Positions 8,341 to 17,547 of a DNA stretch of 64,000 nucleotides are shown here, in pieces. Numbering within the stretch: position 1 is the first letter of the stretch; each line of letters starts with the position of its first letter. The position numbers and the translations under genes are program-made. The DNA lies in NCBI GenBank assembly GCA_022701275.1, contig CP031740.1, positions 321,001 to 385,000 on the forward strand, read 5' to 3'. This DNA comes from Microcoleus vaginatus PCC 9802. GTDB lineage: Bacteria; Cyanobacteriota; Cyanobacteriia; Cyanobacteriales; Microcoleaceae. Under the pieces are notes generated by a model, which was given only the letters and a program-made list of their open reading frames with translations, was not told the DNA's origin and did no database searches.

Positions 8341-9327
8341 ATGAAAAAAACACTGTTTCTAGCATCTCTTTGTTTGGCGAGCGCCGGATGGGCGATCGAG
8401 CTTTCTCCTGCTTCTATAAGTGCAGAAACTCCCCTTGTAGTGCAGCAGCCAGCCCCTGGCGTATCCGCGCCTGCCGCCAACTCGAAAACCCCGCAAGTGG
8501 AACTGCTAAATCCGGGAGTGGAACCCCGACAGCAACTGCGTTTAAAGCCAGCTATCGATGTCAAACAAACAACTGTGATGACCGTAAAAATGGATATGGA
8601 CATATCCGCGTCCGGTCAGTCTTCGGCGGCGGCTAAAATTCCAGTATCGGTGATGACTTTCGAGACCAAAGTCACTAAAATCGCTCCCAACGGCGATATT
8701 TACTACGAGTTTGCTTACACTAATGCAGATATCGTCGGTGATACTGGAAATACCCAGCCCGCCGCCCTAAATGCCATGCGTTCTGCACTCAAAAACATGG
8801 TGGGAGTGAAAGGCTCTTTCATCATGGACAATCGCGGTTTTCATAAAGGAGGCGACATTATTTGGCCCGAAGGAGCTGACAATAACGTCAAACAAATGGT
8901 TCGACAAATGTCTAACTCTATAGAGCAACTTGCCTCGCCGCTGCCTGCCGAAGCCGTCGGAAAAGGAGCCAAATGGCGCGTTTCTTCTTCCTCTAGTTTC
9001 AGTGGTATTAATGTGAAGGACGTTGCTACTTATGAATTGGCTAGCTGGCAAGATGGAGTTGCTTCTATGAATGTAAGTATAGAGCAGCAAGCAAACCCCC
9101 AAAATATTACCTCTCCCCAACTGCCTCCGGGAACTACCTTAACCCTAAAATCTTTTGCTTCTCAGGGTCGGGGAGCAGCCACAATGCGCTTGGATAGATT
9201 AATTCCTTCTCGCTCTACTGTGTCTCTTAGTTCAAATAGCGAAATGAGTGCTAAAAATGCTGGCAGTTCTCAAGAATCAACAATCAAAACAAAAATGGCG
9301 ATGGAGATGACTTTAGAGTCGAAGTAA
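8341..9327 (+). CDS. secreted protein of unknown function (DUF6263-like)
   Basis: The 328-residue protein starts with a signal peptide (KKTLFLASLCLASAGWAIE). The mature part is rich in Ser, Lys and beta-strand-like alternation (TTVMTVKMDMDISASG, ATMRLDRLIPSRSTVS). It resembles the DUF6263 group of lipoprotein-like beta proteins, in which antiparallel segments end in a repeated threonine-methionine pattern; this match is from memory and uncertain. It is 4 bp behind the deacetylase gene and probably cotranscribed, which suggests an envelope role. No catalytic motif is visible. Confidence 0.6.
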   Translation: MKKTLFLASLCLASAGWAIELSPASISAETPLVVQQPAPGVSAPAANSKTPQVELLNPGVEPRQQLRLKPAIDVKQTTVMTVKMDMDISASGQSSAAAKIPVSVMTFETKVTKIAPNGDIYYEFAYTNADIVGDTGNTQPAALNAMRSALKNMVGVKGSFIMDNRGFHKGGDIIWPEGADNNVKQMVRQMSNSIEQLASPLPAEAVGKGAKWRVSSSSSFSGINVKDVATYELASWQDGVASMNVSIEQQANPQNITSPQLPPGTTLTLKSFASQGRGAATMRLDRLIPSRSTVSLSSNSEMSAKNAGSSQESTIKTKMAMEMTLESK

Positions 9328-9493
9328 GCTTGATTATACCAGCTCTAAAAAGTAGGGGCACGGCAGTACCGTGTCCATAGTCGTCGGTAGATTTTTAATA
9401 AATGGTATTAAATCTGGTTAATATAGCTGATATTATATAAACAAAGTTTCCGAAAGTTTCGATCGCCAATTTGTAAGTAGAGGAGTCTGTTCT

Positions 9494-10975
9494 ATGATTC
9501 GATCGCACAGACGGCAAGCTATTATCGGTTTAGTGGTAGCCCTAGGGATAATCATCGGGAATTTAATGTTTCCGGGCCTGAATGTAGCGCCGGCATTTGC
9601 TCAAGCCAAATTTAAGGATGTTAACGACCATTGGGCGCAAGCTTGTATTGAGGAGTTAGCAGAGAAAAAAATCATCAGTGGCTACTACGAAGACGGCACT
9701 TTTCGCCCGAATCGCCCAGTTAGCCGCGCTGAGTTTGCGGCGATGGTTCGCATGGCTTTTCCCGATGCCAAAACCGTCCGCGCTCCGATCGACTTTGCAG
9801 ATATTCCTACAAATTACTGGGGTTTTAAAGCAATTCGAGAAGCTTATCAGACGGGTTTTATGTCTGGATACAGTGGCAGTATCTTTAACCCGACTTTGAA
9901 TATTACCCGCTGGCAGGCTTTGGTAGCTTTAACCAGCGGCTTGAAATATACACCTACGGGGTCGGCGGCTGAGGTTTTGGAGGCGACTTTTGAGGATGCG
10001 TCGCAAATTCCCGAACTGGCAAGAAATGCGATCGCCGCCGCCACAGAAAAACAACTTGTGGTCAATTATCCGGCTGTTAAACAGCTAGAACCTACTCGGA
10101 ATGTTACTCGCGCAGAAGTCGCAACTTTTTTCTGTCAGGCGCTCGCTAAACCCGGCCAAACTGCCTTAGTTCCTGCCGAATATATTGCCCAAGTTCCGGC
10201 GAATATCGGCCCGCCGAGAACAACAGAAATCTCGGAAGCGGGGAAAGTTAGGGCGGAAGTTTCTTTCGTAAAAGAAGCAGAAAATGCTAAAAATCTCCGC
10301 ATCACAATTATCCGCGACGGTAAAAGTTTATTAGAAGAACCAGTGCTGATACCGACTCGTTCTCTAGTAGATAATCCAGACAAAAGAGCCAGCGAAGAAA
10401 TATCAGAAGGACGTTTTTTATCGCTGCGAATCCGTGATTTGGACGGCGACAAGGAACCGGAAGTGCTGGCAGATTTAGTGTCAATCAAAAGCGGCGTCCG
10501 CTGCTGCAATTATTCGTTTATTTACCGCTACGACTCAGCAGCTAACAAATACACTCATCTCAAGCATTTCTGGGGCAATGTGAGTTACGAAATAGTGGAT
10601 TTTGGCAAAAATGATATCCCAGAGTTTAAGAGTCAGGACGGCAGATTTTCCGAGGCTTTTACAAATTACGCTGATTCTCGCTTTCCGCTGCAAATTTGGC
10701 AGTACCGCCAAGGTAAAATGCAAGATGTTAGCAAAGAGTATCCGGTGGAAGTATACACGAATTCTGCTGAGCTTTGGCTAGAATCTAACAAGCGTTTGAG
10801 TGAAAATGGAGATGTGAAGGGGGTTTTGGCTGCCTTCATGGCGAACAAGTATGTCATGGGCCAGGAGGCGGAAGGTTGGCAGTTGTTGGAGAGAGTTTAT
10901 CAAGGGCGCGATCGCACTCAATTCTTTGGGAAGTTGCGGGAGTTTTTGGTGAGCACGGGTTATGCTAGTAAGTAG
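9494..10975 (+). CDS. S-layer homology domain protein
   Basis: The 493-residue exported protein has a signal peptide ending near AFAQA (residue 38) and three S-layer homology domains: about 39-90 (FKDVNDHWAQACIEELAEKK), 98-155 (FADIPTNYWGFKAIREAYQ) and 165-218. These domains bind pyruvylated cell-wall polymer or, in cyanobacteria, anchor proteins to peptidoglycan. Residues 230-493 form a C-terminal region of unknown fold with an ICD-like LRIRDLDGDKEPEVLADL segment that looks like an FG-GAP/VCBS-type calcium turn. A purine-rich AGAGGAG sits 9 bases before the ATG. Confidence 0.85.
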   Translation: MIRSHRRQAIIGLVVALGIIIGNLMFPGLNVAPAFAQAKFKDVNDHWAQACIEELAEKKIISGYYEDGTFRPNRPVSRAEFAAMVRMAFPDAKTVRAPIDFADIPTNYWGFKAIREAYQTGFMSGYSGSIFNPTLNITRWQALVALTSGLKYTPTGSAAEVLEATFEDASQIPELARNAIAAATEKQLVVNYPAVKQLEPTRNVTRAEVATFFCQALAKPGQTALVPAEYIAQVPANIGPPRTTEISEAGKVRAEVSFVKEAENAKNLRITIIRDGKSLLEEPVLIPTRSLVDNPDKRASEEISEGRFLSLRIRDLDGDKEPEVLADLVSIKSGVRCCNYSFIYRYDSAANKYTHLKHFWGNVSYEIVDFGKNDIPEFKSQDGRFSEAFTNYADSRFPLQIWQYRQGKMQDVSKEYPVEVYTNSAELWLESNKRLSENGDVKGVLAAFMANKYVMGQEAEGWQLLERVYQGRDRTQFFGKLREFLVSTGYASK

Positions 10976-11598
10976 ATTTGCAGCTCTTTAAGCGCAGATG
11001 AACGGGGATTAACGCGGATAGTGTCTGTAGGGCGGGTTTTACGAATAATATCTAATTTTCACTAACAATATTACTAAACCCGCCCCCACACAACAGATAA
11101 CCCACGTCAATTTTTACTTCGATACTAATCCAAAAAATGTACATGATGATTTACCGCTTTGTGGGGCCGGGTTTATTTAAATCTTTAGTTACAGGCACGT
11201 ATTGTGGGTAAAACCTGCTCTTACAGATAGCAGGAAAGTTGACATTTCGATTTAAATCGCCGAGTTATATAAAAAAATAATTTTCCCCCCAAGTTTAGTA
11301 TTAAGCTAATCCGCATTTAAATTGCATGGTAAAATAAATTTACACTCTTGTGGGTGGGCAGGAGACCCCGCTCTCAACATACAATTTAAATGCACAACAG
11401 CTTATACGTCCAGATAGTACCGTAAAATACATACTTTTTAGCAGCTAAATTCCCTCTTCAAATATTCATCTAATTTATGCCCACATATTAATTTCTTTAA
11501 ATAAACTAAATTTACTAACCAGGTGTGAAGAAATGCAAAGGGCTGTCGCTTTTTAGACCCTAAGCTAAAATAAAGATAAAATCTCAGATATTTAATGA
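10976..11598. other. non-coding interval with two repeat elements
   Basis: This 620-bp gap has no plausible gene. It holds an inverted repeat, GGGCGGGTTT (about 11031) against AAACCCGCCC (about 11076), which may terminate the SLH gene transcript. It also holds a MITE-like element, listed separately at 11302-11404. The rest is AT-rich with no feature I can name. Confidence 0.6.
11302..11404. repeat. MITE-like element with 23-bp inverted ends
   Basis: The left end (11302-11324) and right end (11382-11404) are imperfect inverted repeats. Their inner 12 bp are perfect (GCATTTAAATTG against CAATTTAAATGC) and their outer 6 bp are TAAGCT/AGCTTA. The 57-bp core contains GTGGGTGGGCAGGAGACCCC. The size and structure fit a small non-autonomous transposable element. 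No target duplication is obvious. Confidence 0.6.
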
Positions 11599-11604
11599 GT
11601 GAAA

Positions 11605-12279
11605 ATGGTATATCCACCTGCACCTTGGAATCTGCAAGGTTATGCTGTTCAGACTTTACAATTGGTAGATGTGGCACGAGTGCGCCCCTTGGTTCCCTCT
11701 GAGTTAGAAATTGTCTCTTTATTGCCAGGAAAAACCCTAGGTGGCATTTATATATCCTCCTACGGGTTGGGTTCGGTGATGGAGTACAATGAGTTAATTG
11801 TAGTTAGCGCGATCGCCAATTATGCAGGAAAATGGGGCGCTTGGATTTCCCACATCTACGTAGACAATCCTAACTCGGTAGCCGGCGGGCGCGAAATTTG
11901 GGGGCTTCCTAAAGAATTAGCTCAATTTAGTTGGGAAGGTAGCCATTCGGTAAAGGCAGCACCGCTAGGCTACCGCGTCACAGTTCGCCAAGAAAACCGT
12001 CAACTGTGCAGCCTCAATTACAGCCAGCAAAGTTTAGCCTTACCGCTGCCTTTTAGCGGAAATGTTTTCAGCGCTGACCGCAGCAATTTGCTGTTGTTTA
12101 AAGGAGGATTAGAGTCTCGCATCGGTTTGATTAAAGGCGAATTAGAAGTGGCAGAAGAAAGTCCTTTTGCCAGTTTAAACTTAGGTCAGCCCTTGCTAAC
12201 AGTTGCCTGCGAAGATATGCGTTTAACAGTCGGTGCGCCGGAATTGGTGGGAAACAGAGCCGTTGAATTCAGTTATTAG
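11605..12279 (+). CDS. acetoacetate decarboxylase-like family protein
   Basis: The 224-residue protein matches the acetoacetate decarboxylase fold: N-terminal PPAPWNLQGYAVQTLQLVD, a central YNELIVVSAIANYAGKWG strand, and the block GGREIWGLPKELAQFSWE. In true decarboxylases the latter contains the lysine that forms the Schiff base (PKK); here it reads PKE, so the second lysine is not conserved. Its activity is therefore uncertain, and it may be a decarboxylase-like pigment or ketone-binding protein. An in-frame GTG 6 bases upstream is an alternative start. Confidence 0.8.
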   Translation: MVYPPAPWNLQGYAVQTLQLVDVARVRPLVPSELEIVSLLPGKTLGGIYISSYGLGSVMEYNELIVVSAIANYAGKWGAWISHIYVDNPNSVAGGREIWGLPKELAQFSWEGSHSVKAAPLGYRVTVRQENRQLCSLNYSQQSLALPLPFSGNVFSADRSNLLLFKGGLESRIGLIKGELEVAEESPFASLNLGQPLLTVACEDMRLTVGAPELVGNRAVEFSY

Positions 12280-12399
12280 CTGTAAAGTACGGAGCTTCCC
12301 CGTCAACCTAAAAAAACAGAACAGCCAGAAAGCCGGTTTCTTGAAGAAGCCGGGTTTCTGGCGCGGCGTATTAGTTTGAGCTACTTACTAATCTTTTTG

Positions 12400-12500
12400 A
12401 GGACTTACGCATCAAACGGCTAAAAACCGGGTTTCTTCCTAAATGCGTCGTTGCCACACCCAATATTCTCCGAGAAACCGGGTTTTTTTTCGTAAGTCCT
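12400..12500. repeat. MITE-like element, 10-bp inverted ends
   Basis: AGGACTTACG (12400-12409) and CGTAAGTCCT (12491-12500) are perfect inverted repeats enclosing 81 bp. The interior contains two copies of the dispersed palindrome AAACCGGGTTT (about 12424 and 12475). The element ends 5 bp before the stop codon of the carotenoid protein gene, so it forms that transcript's 3' end. Two further AGCCGGTTTCTT/AGCCGGGTTTCTGG palindromes lie just left of it (12330-12361). Confidence 0.7.
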
Positions 12501-12504
12501 ATTT

Positions 12505-12984
12505 TTAAATGCCAGCCCCCGGAGCGGCTTCAGCACCCATTACTAAAACTGTACCGCGAAGGAAATCAATTTGCTGCTGAAAGTCCATCGCCTGAACCTT
12601 TCCTAATAAAGCTTTTCCTGCTTCTGGAAATTCATAGTCGGGAGGCATGGGTATAATAGTTCCTTCGTCCATTCCTAATGCTAGAAAATACCAAAAAGCC
12701 AGCTTGGTTTCAGGACTCATTGAGCCGTACATCCGGCTGATTTCAGTATTGGCTTTTGAGGCAATGTCGCGCATTACTTGTAGTTGTTCTTCGTGGGACA
12801 GCGGTTTGACTTGATCGAACAAACCCTGAGCGATTTCGGAACCGGAAGCACCGGGAGCCGCTGGCGTTATTGACTTGCCCATTTCGGTGTAAACAAACCA
12901 CAGCAAAGCTAATTGGTCGTCTACACTCAAGCTCTGAATATCTGCTTTTCCTTGGTCGTAAGCACCGGAAGTAGTAAATGTCAT
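12505..12984 (-). CDS. helical carotenoid protein (OCP N-terminal domain homologue)
   Basis: The 159-residue protein is only the all-helical N-terminal domain of the orange carotenoid protein, without the NTF2-like light-sensing C-terminal domain. Recognisable blocks are DDQLALLWFVYTEMGKSITP, the helix LSHEEQLQVMRDIASKAN and TKLAFWYFLALGMDEGTI. Such helical carotenoid proteins (HCPs) bind a ketocarotenoid; some quench singlet oxygen and some quench phycobilisome energy. Which HCP clade this belongs to cannot be told by eye. GGAGG lies 4-8 bases before the ATG. No C-terminal-domain homologue or FRP gene is nearby. Confidence 0.92.
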   Translation of the reverse strand: MTFTTSGAYDQGKADIQSLSVDDQLALLWFVYTEMGKSITPAAPGASGSEIAQGLFDQVKPLSHEEQLQVMRDIASKANTEISRMYGSMSPETKLAFWYFLALGMDEGTIIPMPPDYEFPEAGKALLGKVQAMDFQQQIDFLRGTVLVMGAEAAPGAGI

Positions 12985-13269
12985 TCAAGCCTCCAAAATA
13001 ATATGTATTGCTCAGCTTTCTTAGTTAGAAAACTTTTTTTTTGCTACTTAGTTAAAGTACCTAATAAATAGTGATGCTAGAATCTTGCTTAAGGCAGATA
13101 TGATCCCGGACATAAGTTCGTCGAGTAAACTCACCAAAATTTGGGAAATTTGCAACCAAAGGATGAGGCAAATTTGACAAGATTGTTGTGAGCTGTGCTC
13201 ATGATTAGCATTGTTTAGCCGATCGACGATCGCCTATAATCGCCACAGACCTGTATAGAGGTGGCTGTT

Positions 13270-13421
13270 ATGTCGATCGCAACTGCCAAACGCTTCACCA
13301 TAGCGGAATATCAGCGCCTGACAGAACTGGGGTTCTTTGGTGAGAACGAGAGCGAGTTGAGTTAATCAAGGGAGAACTTGTAAACATTGCTGCTAAAGGT
13401 ACCGCCCACATTGAATTATAA
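13270..13421 (+). pseudogene. Uma2 family endonuclease remnant
   Basis: A normal Uma2 start (SIATAKRFTIAEYQRLTELG, then FFGENE) runs from the ATG at 13270. It meets a stop at about 13363 after a short out-of-frame stretch, and resumes in another frame as ELIKGELVNIAAKGTAHIEL before stopping at 13419-13421. Only about 50 of the usual ~190 codons remain. It is a frameshifted, truncated copy of a PD-(D/E)XK protein family that is abundant in cyanobacteria. Confidence 0.8.
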
Positions 13422-13507
13422 AAAACTTTGATATCTTTCCAAAGAAAATAGGCTGGCAAACAGCCAGCCTAGAATCAGGAGAACTTTAATTGAAACTGGT
13501 TTAAGCT

Positions 13508-16500
13508 CTAGCTAAACAAACCAGAAATACCGTTGACTGCTATTGCTCCAGCCAAAGCGGAAACAACCACAGAAGTCAGAGCCGTACCGAACAGCCACCA
13601 AGCAGCAGTTGCTGCGGCTTCCCGCGCATCTTCTGCTTGCTGCTTGGTCTTGTTCTTGAGCTGTTTAATGCGTTTTTTGGCTTCATTTTGCAGGCGCTCC
13701 GATCGCAATAAAACGCTGTCCCGGGCTCCTTCCATTTGGTCAACAATTCGGTGAGCGTCAGTCTCGGAAATATCGGAACGAGAACTCAGCAGGGCAACTA
13801 AAGTACCACGATCAAACTCACCTAAACGCTCTTTAATCGCGTCAAATCCGGCCTGCGGGTCGTCAAACACTTTGCGGAAGTCCCGCTTGATGCCTTCGTA
13901 GTTGAGCTCTGGTCGATCGAGCGAATTCAGGTAATCCCGGATTTTCCCGAAGATACCATCCATTGCTGACTGAAACTTGTCCTGAACCATTTGAACTTGT
14001 TCGACAATTTGGTGGCGGACAGATTCCATTTGGTCGGCAATTCTGTTAGCTTCCTCTTCCGAGATGTCTTCTCGCTGCGACAGCAATGCTACCAGAGTCG
14101 ATCGATCGAAGTGCTTCAGGCGATCGCCCAAACTTTGCATCCCCATTCCTGGCTCGCTAAACAGCAACTGCAAATCGCGTTTGATGCTTTCAGGATTGAG
14201 TTCTTCCTTGTCCGTATTCCGCAAGTAATTTTCCAAACTACCTTGGAAATCCCGGACTGTTTTTTGAGCGCGAGATGCCAAGCGGCGGGGCGATTTCACG
14301 ATGCTGCGAATCGAATCTTGCACGCGATCGATCGTCCGATTGATCTGTTCTTCGCTCAAATCTTCCCGCTGAGACAGCAGCTTGACCAAAGTTTCGCGAT
14401 CGACCTGAGAAAGTCTATCCCGAAGTGCCAAAGCACCCTCTTTGGGATTTTCAAACAATTTGGTCAAATCTCGATTGATGCCTTCTGGATCAAGTTCATC
14501 GAGGTTTGTATTCCGCAGATACTCGCCAATTTTTGCGGTAACTTCCTCGTACTGCTCCTTAGCTTTATCTGCTACCATTTGTGGCGCGTGGATAATGTTA
14601 TCACGCACAGATTCCATCCGGTCGATCGCCTGATTGATCTGTTCTTCACTGAGGTCTTGGCGCTGTGACAGCAACTGCACCAGCGTATCGCGGTCGAATT
14701 GAGATAAGCGTTCTCTCAGCGATTTAAATCCGGCTTCCGGGTCGCTTAAAAGCGTTTGAAACTCGCGCTCGATCGCTTCTGGATTGAGTTCTTCCTTATT
14801 AGTATTGCGGAGATAGTCTTCTACTTTTTGCCGCAATTCTTGCGCTTTGGATTTCGCTTGCTCTTGCAATTCTTGAGCTTGAGAAATCACGCGATCGCGC
14901 GAACTCTCCAGTCGCCCGATTAACTGATCGGCTTCCTCGGGACTGAAATCTTCCCGCTGACCCAGCAACTGTACCAAAGTATCGCGGTTAAACTGCGAAA
15001 GGCGATCGCGCAAAGCCTCAAAACCAGCATCCCGGTCTTCCAAAAGCGCTTGGAAATCCCGCTCTATACCTTCAGGATTCAGCTCATCTTTGCCAGTCGA
15101 TCGCAAATAATTCTCAATCCGGCTCCGCAAATCTTGAGACTGTTCTTCACCAGCAGCAGCTTGCACAATTTCCAACACTTCTTGTCGGACACCTTCAAGC
15201 TGTTCGGCAATTTCCGTCACCTGTTCCGGAGCAAACCCCTCGCGGCGGCCTAGAATCCCTACAAAATAATCGGGATTAAACATCTCTAACTGGCGCAAAA
15301 CAGCCCCAGGAGAGGCTTCCGGGTCGTAAATCACATCCCTAAATTCTTGCTTGATTGTCTCCCGGTTGAGATGCCACGGTTGGGCATTCATCAAGTAGTT
15401 TTCCACATCAGCCTTAGCTGTATTGAAAGGCAGCGCAGGCACTTTGTCGCCCACCTTAGAAGCCAAAGATTTAGCTTGTTCCGTCCCTTTGGCTGTCAGT
15501 TGCTGCAACTGACCAGTGATTTTTTCAACATCCAAATCAGACAAATCCGTCCGCGACAAAACAGTGTTCACAAGAGAACCCATACCCAACTGCATTGCTC
15601 GCTTCATGCCGCTGCTGGATTCCGATTTGTTTTCCCTACTTTCCAGAATTTGAGACAGCTTGGCGTTGAGTTCGTCAGACTTCAGCAAATCGGGAGCCGC
15701 AAACTTGAGAAAATCAACCAACTCTAAATTCGGGTCTTTCTGCTCTTGCTGCTTGCCAAATGTTTGCTTCCAAACCCCTTCGAGTTGGTCAGCAACTTGA
15801 GTTATTTCCTCTTGAGAAAAGTCTGTGCGACTCTTAACTAAATCCACAAAAGTCTGGCGGTTAACATTCTTCAGAACGTCGCTTCCCGCAAGAGATTTGA
15901 TATCTGCATCGCCCAGCAACTTTTCAAATTGACCGCGAATTTCCTTAACATCTAGTTTCGGTAACTGCAAAGAACCCACATAATCTTGCAGTGTTTCGCG
16001 AATGCTATCCGGGTCTACCGCCGAACTCAACTCGCGACGTACAGCGGCAACAGATGCCTCTACAGTATTGACCATTTGGTCGCTAGCCATCTTGCCACTG
16101 ATGGCTGCACCAGCAGTACCCATGACGCCTTGAACGCCTGAAAAAGCAGTTTTTATCAAGGAACCGATCATGGAACCAACGGCGCTAGAACCGAGCCACA
16201 CCAGCGTTAAAAAGTACGCAGCCCAGATTACCACACCAATAATTGCCGCTCCGTCTACCGAGGCAATTGAAGTTAGTTTGACTGCCAGAAAACAAGCCAA
16301 AAATAAAGCCAGGTTAACGGTGACTAAAATCCAACCCCCGACTAAACCTTCGATTTTCCGAACTTTAGTGCCTAAACTTTCGGACTCATCATCATCGTCA
16401 CCGTCGGGTAAAGCCTCGTCCCAATTTGAGATTTTGGCAGCTATCGAGAAATTTGTTAACAGGAATTGGAAGCCGAAAGCCATAATGACTCCGGCGATTA

Positions 16501-16639
16501 AGGCTACGAAAAACTGAGGGCTTAAAAACATCAGCCCTCCGATATCGGGGTGGTCAAATGGCACATCTATTTCTACTGGCATTTGGGAAATATTGAGTTT
16601 GGGACTGTACAGCGACATTAATAACTCGCTTTCTAACAT
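13508..16639 (-). CDS. large membrane protein with tandem helical repeats
   Basis: The 1043-residue protein has an N-terminal membrane region with about three helices (41-65, 100-125, 130-160) and a Gly/Ala-rich amphipathic segment (165-190). Then come at least five clear, and two degenerate, repeats of about 95 residues, and one C-terminal membrane segment (about 1010-1040). Each repeat follows YLRNTxxxELNPEGIxRDFxxLxxDPxxGxxxLxxRLxxFDRxTLVxLLSQRxDxSEEEAxRIxDxxE and ends in a charged coiled-coil linker. The repeats resemble calcium-free EF-hand-like or death-fold-like helix pairs; I do not recognise a named family. GGAGG lies before the ATG at 16637-16639. A scaffold or mechanosensing role is only a guess. 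Confidence 0.75.
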   Translation of the reverse strand: MLESELLMSLYSPKLNISQMPVEIDVPFDHPDIGGLMFLSPQFFVALIAGVIMAFGFQFLLTNFSIAAKISNWDEALPDGDDDDESESLGTKVRKIEGLVGGWILVTVNLALFLACFLAVKLTSIASVDGAAIIGVVIWAAYFLTLVWLGSSAVGSMIGSLIKTAFSGVQGVMGTAGAAISGKMASDQMVNTVEASVAAVRRELSSAVDPDSIRETLQDYVGSLQLPKLDVKEIRGQFEKLLGDADIKSLAGSDVLKNVNRQTFVDLVKSRTDFSQEEITQVADQLEGVWKQTFGKQQEQKDPNLELVDFLKFAAPDLLKSDELNAKLSQILESRENKSESSSGMKRAMQLGMGSLVNTVLSRTDLSDLDVEKITGQLQQLTAKGTEQAKSLASKVGDKVPALPFNTAKADVENYLMNAQPWHLNRETIKQEFRDVIYDPEASPGAVLRQLEMFNPDYFVGILGRREGFAPEQVTEIAEQLEGVRQEVLEIVQAAAGEEQSQDLRSRIENYLRSTGKDELNPEGIERDFQALLEDRDAGFEALRDRLSQFNRDTLVQLLGQREDFSPEEADQLIGRLESSRDRVISQAQELQEQAKSKAQELRQKVEDYLRNTNKEELNPEAIEREFQTLLSDPEAGFKSLRERLSQFDRDTLVQLLSQRQDLSEEQINQAIDRMESVRDNIIHAPQMVADKAKEQYEEVTAKIGEYLRNTNLDELDPEGINRDLTKLFENPKEGALALRDRLSQVDRETLVKLLSQREDLSEEQINRTIDRVQDSIRSIVKSPRRLASRAQKTVRDFQGSLENYLRNTDKEELNPESIKRDLQLLFSEPGMGMQSLGDRLKHFDRSTLVALLSQREDISEEEANRIADQMESVRHQIVEQVQMVQDKFQSAMDGIFGKIRDYLNSLDRPELNYEGIKRDFRKVFDDPQAGFDAIKERLGEFDRGTLVALLSSRSDISETDAHRIVDQMEGARDSVLLRSERLQNEAKKRIKQLKNKTKQQAEDAREAAATAAWWLFGTALTSVVVSALAGAIAVNGISGLFS

Positions 16640-17154
16640 AAATTACCTCCTACACTTTTATGCCGAGTTAGGCATAGCAAAACTTGACCCCAACTTTCTT
16701 TAGAGGGGATTTTGTAATCTTTAGATGATGGTTTGTTTTGGTCAGGCTTAATCTTACGGAAGCCCTTATTAGTGAAATTGGGATGAGCCGTAAATCACTT
16801 CTCTAGTGATCTCATCCTTAATTGTTATTATGCCTGCAGAAGGTAAAAAATAAATCCGTCTAAAGTCAGAAATTAGTTTTTATGCGACTGGTAGCAGCAG
16901 AGTTCGCATAAAAGGGGCAAGTTTGAGGCGGGGGGCGATCGCCACCCATTATCAATAGTAGTAAAGTGATCTTCGGTGCACCCAGATATCGTATAGTGCG
17001 TTACCGATTTAGGATTCAGTTTGATTTTTAGGCTCAAAACGAGCTAATAATTCCGAGCGATCGAGCTGCATAATCACTCTGGTGCGATCGAGGGTTTCTA
17101 AATCTAATTACAGGCAATTCAACAAACATGATATCGGGTGCGCCGCCGCCTAGG
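16640..17154. other. intergenic interval, no gene seen
   Basis: This 515-bp stretch lies between the start of the repeat membrane protein gene and the 3' end of the minus-strand gene at 17155. I see no RNA gene or plausible reading frame. A weak inverted pair, GATGAG (about 16782) and CTCATC (about 16813), brackets AATCACTTCTCTAGTGATC. It probably contains the promoter of the membrane protein gene. Confidence 0.5.
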
Positions 17155-17547
17155 CTACGAATTTTTGCCGCAGCATTTACCCTCACAGTTCCGAATGCTG
17201 CGAATACAGCCGTACTCCTCGAAACGTTGACTGTGTTTGCGAACAGTAGGATAGGCTAGTAAATATAAGGGAATTCCGATTATTTTGTAAAGCAATCGAC
17301 CAGCAGCATGAACAATATCCCAAATTTCGCTGAAATTAGGTTCTCGAACAAATTCTCCTATTTCATCTTTTAAGGCAAGCCACTGAGATTGCACAGTAGG
17401 AGAGTGACAATTATCAAATACTGCCATACCTTTTTCGTAGTTTGCCCAAATTTTATTCATATATTTAATCAAATCCGGCTCACGTCTGATAATATCAGAA
17501 GTTAATCTAAGATTACAATCATCCGGTATTTTAAGGAAATCAGCCAT
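17155..17547 (-). CDS. conserved-looking small protein of unknown function, Cys-rich tail
   Basis: The 130-residue product has a helical body with one amphipathic, partly hydrophobic segment ([26 protein letters not shown], about 78-103). It ends in a Cys-rich tail, [16 protein letters not shown], that could bind metal. I do not recognise the family. Its ATG shares two bases with the ATG of the divergent proS gene, so the two genes overlap head to head and no promoter fits between the start codons; each promoter must lie inside the neighbour's coding sequence, or this start is too far upstream. The next in-frame ATG is at codon 30. Confidence 0.5.
   Translation of the reverse strand: MADFLKIPDDCNLRLTSDIIRREPDLIKYMNKIWANYEKGMAVFDNCHSPTVQSQWLALKDEIGEFVREPNFSEIWDIVHAAGRLLYKIIGIPLYLLAYPTVRKHSQRFEEYGCIRSIRNCEGKCCGKNS

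Noticed and set aside
8070..8603. 177-codon minus-strand frame over the deacetylase and secreted protein genes
   Set aside because: Shadow frame with Cys/Ser-rich low-complexity content opposite two real genes.
11026..11090. Hairpin after the SLH gene considered as a riboswitch
   Set aside because: Only one simple inverted pair, placed after the gene, with no conserved core.
13991..14668. 225-codon plus-strand frame opposite the repeat membrane protein
   Set aside because: It is the antisense shadow of the well-supported 1043-residue gene and repeats with the same period.
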